DNA of 64,000 nucleotides, taken from assembly GCF_009498455.1 (NCBI RefSeq), contig NZ_CP045644.1, forward strand, positions 5,831,001 to 5,895,000, in the 5' to 3' direction. The translations under genes and the position numbers were made by a program. Position 1 is the first letter of the stretch. Each line of letters starts with the position of its first letter. This document shows, piece by piece, positions 43,614-52,042 of this stretch. Under the pieces are notes generated by a model. It had not been told where the DNA came from, searched no databases, and worked only from the letters and a program-made list of their open reading frames with translations. Source of the DNA: Variovorax paradoxus (lineage in GTDB: Bacteria > Pseudomonadota > Gammaproteobacteria > Burkholderiales > Burkholderiaceae_C).

Positions 43614-43750
43614 GCCGCCGAGTGTCTGCCAATGCGGCCGCGTTGTCTGCCCCCGGGGCGCTGGCAAGGGGTCGGCAAGTTTTACCGCAAGCCGTTCCGG
43701 TACCGGCGGCGCGGGTCGCCGCGGCGCGAACTTTCAGCCTCCTGGCGACC

Positions 43751-43768
43751 GGTTTTCGGGGTTTTCGG
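43751..43768. repeat. 9-bp tandem repeat before the sigma-54 promoter
   Basis: GGTTTTCGG occurs twice head to tail and ends 2 bp before the -24 element of the rpoN promoter. It could be an activator or integration-host-factor-type site, but nothing in the sequence proves that. Confidence 0.6.
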
Positions 43769-43770
43769 GC

Positions 43771-43785
43771 TGGCACGACCATTGC
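43771..43785 (+). promoter_or_regulatory. consensus -24/-12 sigma-54 promoter at the rpoN start
   Basis: TGGCACG-N4-TTGC, an exact match to the sigma-54 consensus with the invariant GG and GC separated by 10 bp. Transcription would begin about 12 bp after the GC, near 43797, only two bases before the rpoN ATG at 43799. This suggests sigma-54 autoregulation with a practically leaderless mRNA, or autorepression of an upstream promoter. Confidence 0.8.
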
Positions 43786-43798
43786 GCGCGAGCCGCGC

Positions 43799-45238
43799 AT
43801 GAACCCGTCCATCGCCCTGCAGGCGCGCCAGGCGCAAACCCTCATCTTCTCGCCGCGGCTGCAGCAGGCCGTGCGGCTGCTGCAGCTCTCGTCGCAGGAC
43901 TACGCGCAGGCGCTGCGCGAGGCGGCCGAGCTGAACCCCTTCCTCGAGGTCGACGAACCCGCCGGGGCCGTGGCGCCGGACGGCACGGCGCAGCCGTCCA
44001 CCGCGCGCGTGGACGCCGATGTGGAACCCGCCGAAGCCGGCGGCGCGTTCGAGCGCATCACCGCCGCGCCGCCGACCGGCACGCGGCACCTGTCGCACGA
44101 CGAAAGCGCCGACCTGATGAAGCGCGTGGCGCTGCCGGCGTCGCTCTCGGCGCACCTGCGCGCGCAGGTCGGCGTGCTGCGGCTCACCGAGCGCGAGGCG
44201 GCGCTGGCGCAGGCGGTGGTCGAGGCGCTGGACGACGACGGCTACCTGCGGATCTCGCTCGACGACATTGCGCTCGCACTGGGCGAAGACCCTGACGACA
44301 TGCGGGACGAACTGCGCACCGCACTGCGCCGCGTGCAGGCGCTCGACCCCGCCGGGGTGGGTGCGCGCAGCGTGTCCGAGTGCCTGTGCCTGCAGCTCGA
44401 CGCGATCTCGCCGGCGTCGGTGCGCGCGCTGGCGCAGCGCATTCTCGAAACCCACATCGAGCTGCTCGCCGCGCAGGACCTGCGCGCCATCGCCCACGCG
44501 CTCGGCACGCCGCTCGCCGCGGTGCAGTGCGCGGCCTACGCCATCCGGCGGCTGAACCCGCGACCGGGCTGGTGCCATGGCGAGACCGGCGCGCGCATCG
44601 TGGTCGCCGACGTCATGGTGAAGAAGGTGCGCGGCAGCTGGCGCACGTCGCTCAATGCCCATGCGCTGCCCCGCGTGCGGCTGAACACCGCCTGCGCGAA
44701 CCTGCTCGACACGCGCCGCAACGCCTGCGTGGGTCCGCTGAAGACCTACCTGGAACAGGCGCGCTGGATGGTGGAGACGGTGGCGCAGCGCACCAGCACC
44801 ATCCTCGAGGTGGCGCGCGCCATCGTCGCGCGCCAGCAGATGTTCCTGGAGCACGGCCCGCTGGCCATGAAGCCGCTGGGGCTGAAGGAAATCGCCGATG
44901 CGGTGGGCGTGCATGCCTCGACCGTCTCGCGCACGGTGCACAACAAGTACATCGCCACGCCCGCGGGCGTGTTCGAGCTGCAGTACTTCTTCTCGCGCGG
45001 CCTGCAGCACTCGGCCGGCGGCGCGAGCGCGCCGGTGGCGGTGCAGCAGCTGATCCGCGAGCTGATCGCGGTGGAGCCACCCGGCGCACCGCTGAGCGAC
45101 GCTGCGCTGGCGCGGCAACTGGCGCAGCAGGGCTTTCGCATCGCGCGGCGCACCATCACCAAGTACCGCCAGACGCTGGACATCGACCCGGTGGAGCGCC
45201 GCCGCGCGCGCAGTGCCAGGCTCGCGGCCGCGGCCTGA
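43799..45238 (+). CDS. rpoN: RNA polymerase sigma-54 factor
   Basis: 479 residues. Region I has the Gln/Leu-rich LIFSPRLQQAVRLLQLSS. The core-binding domain includes the family block ALDPAGVGARSVSECL. The HTH near residues 365-385 is LKEIADAVGVHASTVSRTV and the RpoN box near the end is ARRTITKYR (usual ARRTVAKYR). No ribosome site precedes the ATG; a -24/-12 promoter lies there instead. It is placed divergently from a sigma-54 activator and its kinase, and it lacks the lptB/hpf-type neighbours usual for the housekeeping copy. It may therefore be a second, dedicated rpoN. Confidence 0.93.
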   Translation: MNPSIALQARQAQTLIFSPRLQQAVRLLQLSSQDYAQALREAAELNPFLEVDEPAGAVAPDGTAQPSTARVDADVEPAEAGGAFERITAAPPTGTRHLSHDESADLMKRVALPASLSAHLRAQVGVLRLTEREAALAQAVVEALDDDGYLRISLDDIALALGEDPDDMRDELRTALRRVQALDPAGVGARSVSECLCLQLDAISPASVRALAQRILETHIELLAAQDLRAIAHALGTPLAAVQCAAYAIRRLNPRPGWCHGETGARIVVADVMVKKVRGSWRTSLNAHALPRVRLNTACANLLDTRRNACVGPLKTYLEQARWMVETVAQRTSTILEVARAIVARQQMFLEHGPLAMKPLGLKEIADAVGVHASTVSRTVHNKYIATPAGVFELQYFFSRGLQHSAGGASAPVAVQQLIRELIAVEPPGAPLSDAALARQLAQQGFRIARRTITKYRQTLDIDPVERRRARSARLAAAA

Positions 45239-45251
45239 GTTCACTGCCGCC

Positions 45252-45437
45252 TCAGGGCGCGTCGGTGCCGGGCTCCTCGATGCGGTCGAGCACGCGCCCG
45301 GGCGAGACGTTGCGGGCGCAGCTCGCCGAGTTGAAGGTCGTCGGTGGCCAGCGTCCCTCCCGCGCGACACGCGCGCACCGAAGGCGTTCCCTCCTACACA
45401 GGGCGTGCGCCAGGCTGGCTACCTTGGCCAAGGCCAT
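45252..45437 (-). CDS. possible small protein opposite the 45.4-kb promoter region
   Basis: 61-residue open frame with the well-ordered C-terminus REGRWPPTTFNSASCARNV and SPGRVLDRIEEPGTDAP, and third positions almost all G or C. It fills the 219-bp gap between rpoN and the next gene on the opposite strand. No clear ribosome site or family; it could be real or chance. Confidence 0.3.
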   Translation of the reverse strand: MALAKVASLAHALCRRERLRCARVAREGRWPPTTFNSASCARNVSPGRVLDRIEEPGTDAP

Positions 45438-45457
45438 CGCATCTCGCAGGAGCATCC

Positions 45458-45724
45458 ATGAACAAGCGCACCACCGACGGCGCCGCGGCGACGGGCTCGC
45501 CGCCGTCACAGGACACCACCACCGACACCACCACCGCCCCCACCACGCAGCCATCGACCCGAAGCAACGAGCCCGTGGGCCCGAACGACGGTCCCGCGCT
45601 CACCCAGCGCGTCGCGTCCGACGCCTCGCGGGTGCGCGAAGCGGCCACCGGCCCGGCGCGCCGGGCCGCAAGCCCGCCCTCCGGCGAACACGGCGGCAAG
45701 GAAGCGCCGCCCCGCAAGCCATGA
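45458..45724 (+). CDS. small Thr/Pro-rich disordered protein
   Basis: 88 residues with low complexity (Thr, Pro, Ser, Gly) and charged ends, and no hydrophobic segment. AGGAG lies 6 nt before the ATG. A CCTACA element lies about 60 bp upstream. Composition resembles the other hydrophilin-like proteins in the stress block. Confidence 0.6.
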   Translation: MNKRTTDGAAATGSPPSQDTTTDTTTAPTTQPSTRSNEPVGPNDGPALTQRVASDASRVREAATGPARRAASPPSGEHGGKEAPPRKP

Positions 45725-45752
45725 GCGGGCTTCGCATGGCCTGCGGGCGCCC

Positions 45753-45962
45753 ATGAGCGAGCGCAGCGACAGCGCCTTCCTGGCATGGAAAGAAGCGCAC
45801 TGCAGGGCATCGGAGGCCGACTTCCGCATGGGCCTGCACCAGCACCTCGCGCGCACCGCCGCGCAGCGCGAAGCGGAGGCGCAGGAAGTGCAGCGCCTGA
45901 AGCGGCTCGCCTCTGAAAAACTCCAGCGCTTCCTGGAAGAGAGCCGCGCAGCCTGCGGCTAG
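45753..45962 (+). CDS. small coiled-coil protein, unknown
   Basis: 69 residues, strongly helical and charged (LARTAAQREAEAQEVQRLKR, LASEKLQRFLEESRAA). It follows the disordered-protein gene by 28 bp on the same strand and ends at a strong hairpin. No family recognised. Confidence 0.5.
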   Translation: MSERSDSAFLAWKEAHCRASEADFRMGLHQHLARTAAQREAEAQEVQRLKRLASEKLQRFLEESRAACG

Positions 45963-45995
45963 GACGCCGGGAGCGCGAGGGCGCCCGCGGCGTCC
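45962..45995. terminator. hairpin between convergent genes
   Basis: GGACGCCG pairs perfectly with CGGCGTCC, with additional inner pairing of GGGAGCGC and GGCGCCC. No long T-run follows. It lies between the small coiled-coil gene and the convergent hsp20 gene and could act in both directions. Confidence 0.6.
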
Positions 45996-46005
45996 TCGTC
46001 CCTGC

Positions 46006-46413
46006 TCAGCCGACCTCGACGTGGATGCGTCGCGGCTTGGCGTGCTCGGCCTTCGGAATGCGCAGCTTCAACACGCCCTGCGCCAGTTCGGCGGACACCT
46101 TTTCGGTGTCCAGTTCCTTGCTGAGCGTGAAGACACGGCGAAAGCGGCCGAGGCCCACTTCGGTGTGGCTGGTCTTCAGGTCGTCCGGCACGCTCAGGCC
46201 CGACTCCGCGTCGATGGTCAGGGTCTCGGCCTCGACATGGAGATTGAGCTTGTCGCGCGACACGCCGGGCAGGTCGGCGTAGAGCGTGATGCCCCCGGCG
46301 TCTTCCACCACGTCGACGGGCGGCGTGAGGGCCGCGCCCTGGTAACGCGGCGGCTGGCGGGAGTCCGTGTGCGTTGGCGCACCCGGCGATGCGGTCTGTA
46401 CGTCATTGCGCAT
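46006..46413 (-). CDS. Hsp20 family small heat-shock protein, second copy
   Basis: 135 residues. A full alpha-crystallin domain (PPVDVVEDAGGITLYADLPG, LGRFRRVFTLSKELD) ends in VLKLRIPKAEHAKPRRI. Such proteins hold unfolding clients in oligomers without ATP. AAGGAG precedes the ATG. It is 18 bp downstream of the other hsp20, so co-transcribed. The C-terminal IxI anchor is not obvious. Confidence 0.92.
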   Translation of the reverse strand: MRNDVQTASPGAPTHTDSRQPPRYQGAALTPPVDVVEDAGGITLYADLPGVSRDKLNLHVEAETLTIDAESGLSVPDDLKTSHTEVGLGRFRRVFTLSKELDTEKVSAELAQGVLKLRIPKAEHAKPRRIHVEVG

Positions 46414-46431
46414 GATGTTCGTCTCCTTGGT

Positions 46432-46869
46432 TCACTGGACAGCGATACGGCGCGGCTGCGCCGAGGCCCGGCGGCGCACCGTGATGCGCAGCACGCCGTC
46501 GCGCAGCCTGGCTTCGACGGCCTCGGGGTCGGCGTCGTCCGGCAGCGTGAGCACGCGGCGGAACGCGCCCTCGAAGCGCTCGTTGATGTGCACGGCCGCC
46601 TTGGCCTGCGCATCGGGCAGCTGGCTCTTGCGCTCGCCCGCGATGGTCATCAGCCCGCGCTCCAGGCTGATCTCCAGCGTGGCCGGATCGACACCGGGGG
46701 CAAAGGCAAAGATCTCCAGCGCCTGGGGCGTGGCGCCCACATTCAGCGCGGGAAAGCCGTTGCTGCCATGGCCGCGGATGGTGGGCGACAGATCGAACGC
46801 CTGCTGCATGTCGCGTTGCAGGCGGTCCATTTCGGCCAGCATGTCGCGAGGGAAGAAAGATCGGTACAT
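46432..46869 (-). CDS. Hsp20 family small heat-shock protein, first copy
   Basis: 145 residues. The N-terminus (MYRSFFPRDMLAEMDRLQRD) is helical. The alpha-crystallin domain shows PALNVGATPQALEIFAFAPG, LEISLERGLMTIAGER and FEGAFRRVLTLPDDADPE, ending VLRITVRRRASAQPRRI. A perfect AGGAGG lies 5 nt before the ATG. It lies between the winged-helix-like gene and the second hsp20, downstream of a candidate sigma-32 promoter. Confidence 0.92.
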   Translation of the reverse strand: MYRSFFPRDMLAEMDRLQRDMQQAFDLSPTIRGHGSNGFPALNVGATPQALEIFAFAPGVDPATLEISLERGLMTIAGERKSQLPDAQAKAAVHINERFEGAFRRVLTLPDDADPEAVEARLRDGVLRITVRRRASAQPRRIAVQ

Positions 46870-46910
46870 GGGAAACCTCCTGTCAAAGCTGAACAGAACA
46901 CCCGCCCGCC

Positions 46911-47246
46911 TCACTGGGGCAGGCCGTGCGTGCGCCTCGATGACGCGCCTTCGCCGCTGTTCGCGCGGTGCTGCGCAAACAGCCGCGACGACCGCTGTCG
47001 CCAGCGCGCGGGGCGAGGTTCGGGGTAGGAGAATTTCGCCAGCTCCTCGCGCCCCTTCTGCGTAATGGCGAGCACCTGGGCTGCCGACGCGGCGCCGGAC
47101 AGCGTGAGCGCATTGGAGGGCGCGGGCACCAGGGCGACAACGAGTCCGGCGGCGCGAAGCAGCCGCACCTGATCGATGTCCTCGGTGCGATAGAACGACA
47201 CAGGCAAGCGAGAGCCGGCGATTTGCTTGAGCAAGTTCATGGCCAT
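46911..47246 (-). CDS. small winged-helix-like protein, copy B
   Basis: 111 residues. The core LPVSFYRTEDIDQVRLLRAAGLV, then VLAITQKGREELAKF, resembles a minimal winged-helix domain and repeats the pattern of the genes at 15500 and 26236. The C-terminal tail is basic. AAGGAGG lies 6 nt before the ATG at 47246. It leads the hsp20 pair, 41 bp upstream of the first one, and may be their regulator; that is inference. Confidence 0.6.
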   Translation of the reverse strand: MAMNLLKQIAGSRLPVSFYRTEDIDQVRLLRAAGLVVALVPAPSNALTLSGAASAAQVLAITQKGREELAKFSYPEPRPARWRQRSSRLFAQHRANSGEGASSRRTHGLPQ

Positions 47247-47288
47247 GAAATACCTCCTTTTCGGTTGACCAATTTCCGACGGAAGTGA

Positions 47289-47317
47289 ACATAGGAGCCT
47301 TCGCCGCGCATTTCAAG
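47289..47317 (-). promoter_or_regulatory. candidate sigma-32 heat-shock promoter
   Basis: On the minus strand CTTGAAA (47317-47311, full -35 match) is followed after 14 bp by TCCTATGT (47296-47289), which matches five of seven defined bases of the CCCCATnT -10. It lies 43 bp before the winged-helix-like gene and hsp20 pair, the expected kind of target. Confidence 0.6.
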
Positions 47318-47529
47318 AGGCGGCGGCCGCGTGACTTTCAACCTGCAATGCGGCGGCATTCTGAACGCTGATTTCTTACACGCGAAGACGCGGGGCACTT
47401 CTTGGGCACCCGCCGGGCACTCCTCAGGCCGCAACACCCTCCGTTCTCCTACTGCGCCTGCCGGTGGTGCGTGATACGCAGCATCCTCGGTCCCACGCAT
47501 TCGAGAACTTCGCCCCAGGAGCCCCCGAC

Positions 47530-48174
47530 ATGGACAGTCCCACGCCCCCCTTGATCTCGCGACGCGACGCCCTCATCGCCGGCGCCGCCACCGCCGCGGC
47601 GGTGTCGTCATCCGTGCCCGGCACGGCCGCCGCCCAGCCCGCCCCCCTGGCCACCGCAGGCCCGCAGTTGAAGGTGTCGCTGACCGTCAACGGCCAGCCG
47701 CATGCCCTTCAGCTCGACACGCGAACCACCCTGCTCGACGCCCTGCGCGAGCACCTGAACCTCACCGGCACCAAGAAGGGCTGCGACCACGGCCAGTGCG
47801 GCGCCTGCACCGTCATTGCCGACGGCCGGCGCATCAATGCCTGCCTGACGCTCGCCGTGATGCACGACGGCGGCCAGGTCACGACCATCGAAGGGCTCGG
47901 CACGCCGCAGCACATGCACCCGCTGCAGGCGGCCTTCGTGAAGCACGACGGCTACCAGTGCGGCTATTGCACGCCGGGCCAGATCTGTTCTGCGGTGGGC
48001 GTGATCGACGAGGTGAAGCGCGGCATTCCCAGCCACGTGAGCGCCGACCTCAACGCCCGGCCGCTGCTGTCGGCCGACGAGCTGCGCGAGCGCATGAGCG
48101 GCAACATCTGCCGCTGCGGCGCATACACCAACATCGTCGACGCCATCACCGAAGTGGCCGGGAGCCGCGCATGA
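47530..48174 (+). CDS. paoA: periplasmic aldehyde oxidoreductase, 2Fe-2S subunit
   Basis: 214 residues. A twin-arginine signal ([16 protein letters not shown]) directs folded export of the complex. Two [2Fe-2S] clusters: [12 protein letters not shown] with INACL, and [13 protein letters not shown] with NICRCGAY. It is the small subunit of a PaoABC (YagTSR)-type molybdenum enzyme that detoxifies aldehydes. AGGAG lies upstream of the ATG at 47530. It overlaps paoB by 4 bp. Confidence 0.94.
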   Translation: MDSPTPPLISRRDALIAGAATAAAVSSSVPGTAAAQPAPLATAGPQLKVSLTVNGQPHALQLDTRTTLLDALREHLNLTGTKKGCDHGQCGACTVIADGRRINACLTLAVMHDGGQVTTIEGLGTPQHMHPLQAAFVKHDGYQCGYCTPGQICSAVGVIDEVKRGIPSHVSADLNARPLLSADELRERMSGNICRCGAYTNIVDAITEVAGSRA

Positions 48175-49127
48175 AGCCCTTCACCTACGAACGCGCGCAG
48201 TCGCCCGCGCAGGCCGCGGCCGCCGTCGCGCGCAACCCGGGCGCCAAGTTCATCGCCGGCGGCACCAACCTGTTGGACCTGATGAAGCTGCAGATCGAGG
48301 CGCCCACGCACCTGGTCGACGTGAACGGCCTGGCGCTCGACGCCATCGCGCCCACGGCCGAGGGCGGCCTGCGCATCGGCGCGCTGGTGCGCAACACCGA
48401 CCTGGCCGCCGACGCGCGGGTGCGGCGCGACTACGGCGTGCTGTCGCGCGCGCTGCTGGCCGGCGCCTCGGGCCAGTTGCGCAACAAGGCGACCACGGCG
48501 GGCAACCTGCTGCAGCGCACGCGCTGCCCCTACTTCTACGACACCGACCAGCCCTGCAACAAGCGCCAGCCCGGCAGCGGCTGCAGCGCCATCGGCGGCA
48601 TCACGCGCCAGCACGCGGTGATCGGCAGCAGCGCCGCGTGCATCGCGACGAACCCGAGCGACATGGCGGTGGCGATGCGCGTGCTCGACGCGTCGGTCGA
48701 AACCGTGCGCCCCGACGGGCAGGCCCGCGTGATCCCGATCGCCGATTTCCATCGCCTGCCCGGTGACACGCCGCACATCGAGACCGTGCTGCAGCGCGAC
48801 GAGCTGATCACCGGCGTCACGCTGCCCCGGCCCGTCGGCGGCACGCACGTGTATCGCAAGGTGCGCGACCGCGCCTCGTATGCGTTTGCGCTGGTATCGG
48901 TCGCGGCGATCGTGCAGCGCGACGGCTCGGGCCGCGTGGCGCTGGGCGGCGTGGCGCACAAGCCCTGGCGCATCGAGGCCGCGGAGGCGGCGCTGCCGCA
49001 AGGCGCGAAGGCCGTGGCCGCGCAGCTGCTGGCCGGCGCACAGCCGACCCATGACAACGCCTTCAAGCTGCCACTGGCCGAGCGCGCGCTGGCCGGGGCG
49101 CTGCTGCAAGCGAGGAGCCGCGCATGA
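48171..49127 (+). CDS. paoB: periplasmic aldehyde oxidoreductase, FAD subunit
   Basis: 318 residues of the xanthine dehydrogenase medium-subunit family. FAD motifs are [16 protein letters not shown] and [17 protein letters not shown]. The Cys-rich insert [20 protein letters not shown] with a following Cys is where PaoB carries an unusual [4Fe-4S] cluster. It is coupled to both neighbours by 4-bp overlaps. Confidence 0.94.
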   Translation: MKPFTYERAQSPAQAAAAVARNPGAKFIAGGTNLLDLMKLQIEAPTHLVDVNGLALDAIAPTAEGGLRIGALVRNTDLAADARVRRDYGVLSRALLAGASGQLRNKATTAGNLLQRTRCPYFYDTDQPCNKRQPGSGCSAIGGITRQHAVIGSSAACIATNPSDMAVAMRVLDASVETVRPDGQARVIPIADFHRLPGDTPHIETVLQRDELITGVTLPRPVGGTHVYRKVRDRASYAFALVSVAAIVQRDGSGRVALGGVAHKPWRIEAAEAALPQGAKAVAAQLLAGAQPTHDNAFKLPLAERALAGALLQARSRA

Positions 49128-51334
49128 AATTCGACACCCCCGCCACCACCAACCCCATCGACCAGCTCAAGGTCATCGGCAAGCCGACCGACCGCATCGA
49201 CGGCCCGGCCAAGACCACGGGCACCGCGCGCTACGCCTACGAACGTCACGCCGAGGTGCCCGATGCGCTCTACGGCGTCGTGGTCGGCGCCGGCATCGCC
49301 AAGGGCCGCATCGCCTCGATGGACCTGAACGCCGCGCGCGCAGCACCGGGCGTGCGCGCCATCGTCACGGCGCGCAATGCCGGCACGCTCGCCAAGGGCG
49401 ACTTCAACACCGCCAAGCTGCTGGGCGGCCCCGAGATCGACCACTACCACCAGGCCGTGGCGCTCGTGGTGGCCGACACCTTCGAGCAGGCGCGCGCCGC
49501 CGCGCAGCTGGTGCGCATCGACTACACGCGCGCGCCCGGCCGCTTCGACCTCGCAGCGGAAAGGGGCGCGGCGCAGCTGCCCGAGCCCACGCCCTTCGCC
49601 GGTCCGCCGGAAACGAAGACGGGTGATTTTTCGGGCGCGTTCGCCGCCGCGCCCGTGCAGCTGGACGCGACCTACACCACGCCCGACGAGTCGCACGCGA
49701 TGATGGAACCGCACGCGTCCATCGCGCAGTGGCACGGCGACAAGCTCACGATCTGGACCTCGAACCAGATGATCGCCTGGGGCGTCGGCGACGTGGCCAA
49801 GACGCTCGGCATCCCGAAGGCCAACGTGCGCCTGGTCTCGCCTTTCGTGGGCGGCGGCTTCGGCGGCAAGCTGTTCGTGCGCGCCGATGCGCTGCTTGCC
49901 GCGCTGGGCGCACGCGAGGCGAAGCGCCCCGTGAAGGTCGCGCTGCAACGGCCGCTGATGATGAACAACACCACGCACCGACCGGCCACCATCCAGCGCA
50001 TCCGCATCGGCGCCACGCGCGACGGCAAGATCACCGCCATCGCGCACGAAGGCTGGTCGGGCGACCTGCCAGGCGGGCAGGCGGAAACGGCCGTCAACCA
50101 GACACGCCTGCTGTACGCTGGCGCCAACCGCCTGACGACCACGCGGCTCGCCGTGCTCGACCTGCCCGAAGGCAACGCCATGCGCGCGCCCGGCGAAGCG
50201 CCCGGCATGATGGCGCTGGAGATCGCCATGGACGAGATGGCGCACAAGCTCGGGCTCGACCCCGTCGAGTTCCGCGTGCGCAACGACACGCAGGTCGACC
50301 CCGAAAAACCGGAACGCCCCTACTCCCAGCGCCGCCTGATCGAATGCCTGCGCACCGGCGCCGAGCGCTTCGGCTGGAACCGGCGCATCGCCACGCCAGC
50401 GCAGCAGCGCGACGGACGCTGGCTCGTCGGCATGGGCATGGCCGCGGCCTTCCGCAACAACCTGCTGACGAAATCGGCCGCGCGCGTGCGGCTGGACAGC
50501 CGCGGCATCGTCACGGTCGAAACCGACATGACCGACATCGGCACAGGCACCTACACCATCATTGCGCAGACCGCCGCCGAAACCATGGGCGTGCCGCTCG
50601 ACAAGGTGCAGGTGCGGCTCGGCGACTCGGCCTACCCCGTGTCGGCCGGCTCCGGCGGGCAATGGGGCGCCAACAACTCGACGGCGGGCGTCTACGCCGC
50701 GTGCATGAAACTGCGCGAGGCCATCGCGCAGAAGCTGGGCATGGCGGCGACCGACGCGCAGTTCTCCAACCGCATGGTGCATGCCGGCGGACGCCCCGTG
50801 CCGCTGGCCGAAGCCGCGGGTGCGAACGGCCTCGTCGCCGAAGACGGCATCGAATACGGCGACCTCGACAAGAAGTACCAGCAGTCCACCTTCGGCGCGC
50901 ATTTCGTCGAAGTGGGCGTCGATGCCGTCACCGGCGAGATCCGCGTGCGGCGCATGCTGGCCGTGTGCGCGGCCGGGCGCATCCTGAACCCCAAGTCGGC
51001 GCGCAGCCAGGTGATCGGCGCCATGACGATGGGTGTCGGCGGCGCGCTCATGGAAGAGCTGGCACTGGACAAGCGGCATGGCTTCTTCGTCAACCACGAC
51101 CTTGCGGGCTACGAAGTGCCCGTGCATGCCGACATTCCGCACCAGGACGTGATCTTCCTGGACGAGACCGACCCGATCTCGTCGCCGATGAAGGCCAAGG
51201 GCGTGGGCGAACTCGGCATGTGCGGCGTCGCGGCCGCGGTGGCCAATGCGGTCTACAACGCCACAGGCGTGCGGGTGCGCGACTACCCGATCACCCTCGA
51301 CAAGCTGCTGGAAGGCCTGCCGCCGGTGGCGTGA
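49124..51334 (+). CDS. paoC: periplasmic aldehyde oxidoreductase, molybdenum subunit
   Basis: 736 residues, large subunit of the PaoABC type, binding the Mo-cytosine dinucleotide cofactor. Visible are [39 protein letters not shown] and the catalytic Glu region [14 protein letters not shown] near the C-terminus. Length matches E. coli PaoC. There is no paoD/xdhC-like cofactor-insertion chaperone on either side, so maturation must rely on a gene elsewhere. Confidence 0.94.
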   Translation: MKFDTPATTNPIDQLKVIGKPTDRIDGPAKTTGTARYAYERHAEVPDALYGVVVGAGIAKGRIASMDLNAARAAPGVRAIVTARNAGTLAKGDFNTAKLLGGPEIDHYHQAVALVVADTFEQARAAAQLVRIDYTRAPGRFDLAAERGAAQLPEPTPFAGPPETKTGDFSGAFAAAPVQLDATYTTPDESHAMMEPHASIAQWHGDKLTIWTSNQMIAWGVGDVAKTLGIPKANVRLVSPFVGGGFGGKLFVRADALLAALGAREAKRPVKVALQRPLMMNNTTHRPATIQRIRIGATRDGKITAIAHEGWSGDLPGGQAETAVNQTRLLYAGANRLTTTRLAVLDLPEGNAMRAPGEAPGMMALEIAMDEMAHKLGLDPVEFRVRNDTQVDPEKPERPYSQRRLIECLRTGAERFGWNRRIATPAQQRDGRWLVGMGMAAAFRNNLLTKSAARVRLDSRGIVTVETDMTDIGTGTYTIIAQTAAETMGVPLDKVQVRLGDSAYPVSAGSGGQWGANNSTAGVYAACMKLREAIAQKLGMAATDAQFSNRMVHAGGRPVPLAEAAGANGLVAEDGIEYGDLDKKYQQSTFGAHFVEVGVDAVTGEIRVRRMLAVCAAGRILNPKSARSQVIGAMTMGVGGALMEELALDKRHGFFVNHDLAGYEVPVHADIPHQDVIFLDETDPISSPMKAKGVGELGMCGVAAAVANAVYNATGVRVRDYPITLDKLLEGLPPVA

Positions 51335-51373
51335 GCGAAGCAAAAAGGATGAAAGCAGCGGCGACGCGGCGAC

Positions 51374-51655
51374 TCAGAACCGCGTTTCCGCGCGCAGCCT
51401 GAACTCCTCGTCCGCGCTGCCCTCGTCGTCCGCGAAGGCGATTCGCAGCCGCGCCTGTTCGTGCCGCAGCGCCAGCTCGCAGCGCCGCTCGAGCGCGGCG
51501 GCATCGCCCGGCGCCGCCTCCCCCGCGTCGATCAGGAACTGCGACTCTTCATGGGTGAGCCCGTGAAGGATTTCCTCGCTGCGGGAGTTGATGGCGAGCA
51601 GCCCATCCGCCAGAAGACGCGCCCGCCGGTCGTTCGGAATGCGAAGTGCCTGCAT
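51374..51655 (-). CDS. small helical protein, unknown
   Basis: 93 residues, mostly helical and charged (RRARLLADGLLAINSRSEEI, LERRCELALRHEQARLRIAF). AAGGAG lies 8 nt before the ATG. A CCTACA element is about 70 bp upstream. It is convergent with paoC, 39 bp apart. No family recognised. Confidence 0.55.
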   Translation of the reverse strand: MQALRIPNDRRARLLADGLLAINSRSEEILHGLTHEESQFLIDAGEAAPGDAAALERRCELALRHEQARLRIAFADDEGSADEEFRLRAETRF

Positions 51656-52042
51656 GAAGGAACTCCTTTCGAAAAAATTCTTGTGTCGTCGCCTCCACGA
51701 TGGCGCGGCGGGTGAGCGGGCATGTAGGCAGGCACCGCGACTTGCGCGCGGGGGAAAGCCAGTGTGTGGATCGATGCGTCGGCGAGGTGTGGGTGACAGG
51801 GCCGGCGGCGGTGCGATCGCGCTGGTGTTCTTCAGGAATTTCCTTCGAACGCATGCCTCTGCCGAAGGGCGCGCTTTTCCTTGGGCCGGGATCTACTTGT
51901 TTTCGGTGATGGACGCTGAAAGCGAACGCACTTACTGTCCCGACCCGCTGCTTGCGGCGAATCGTGCGCGCGCTGTGCCATGCGAGCGGGCCACGTCCCG
52001 CGCTCCCAGTTCAACCAAACCCTCTCCAAAAAAAGAACCTGT
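51656..52042. other. 387-bp divergent intergenic region, no gene seen
   Basis: Holds the promoters of the small helical gene (left) and the Big-repeat lipoprotein (right). Apart from a CCTACA element at 51724-51728 (minus strand) no repeat, RNA or convincing ORF was found. Confidence 0.5.
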
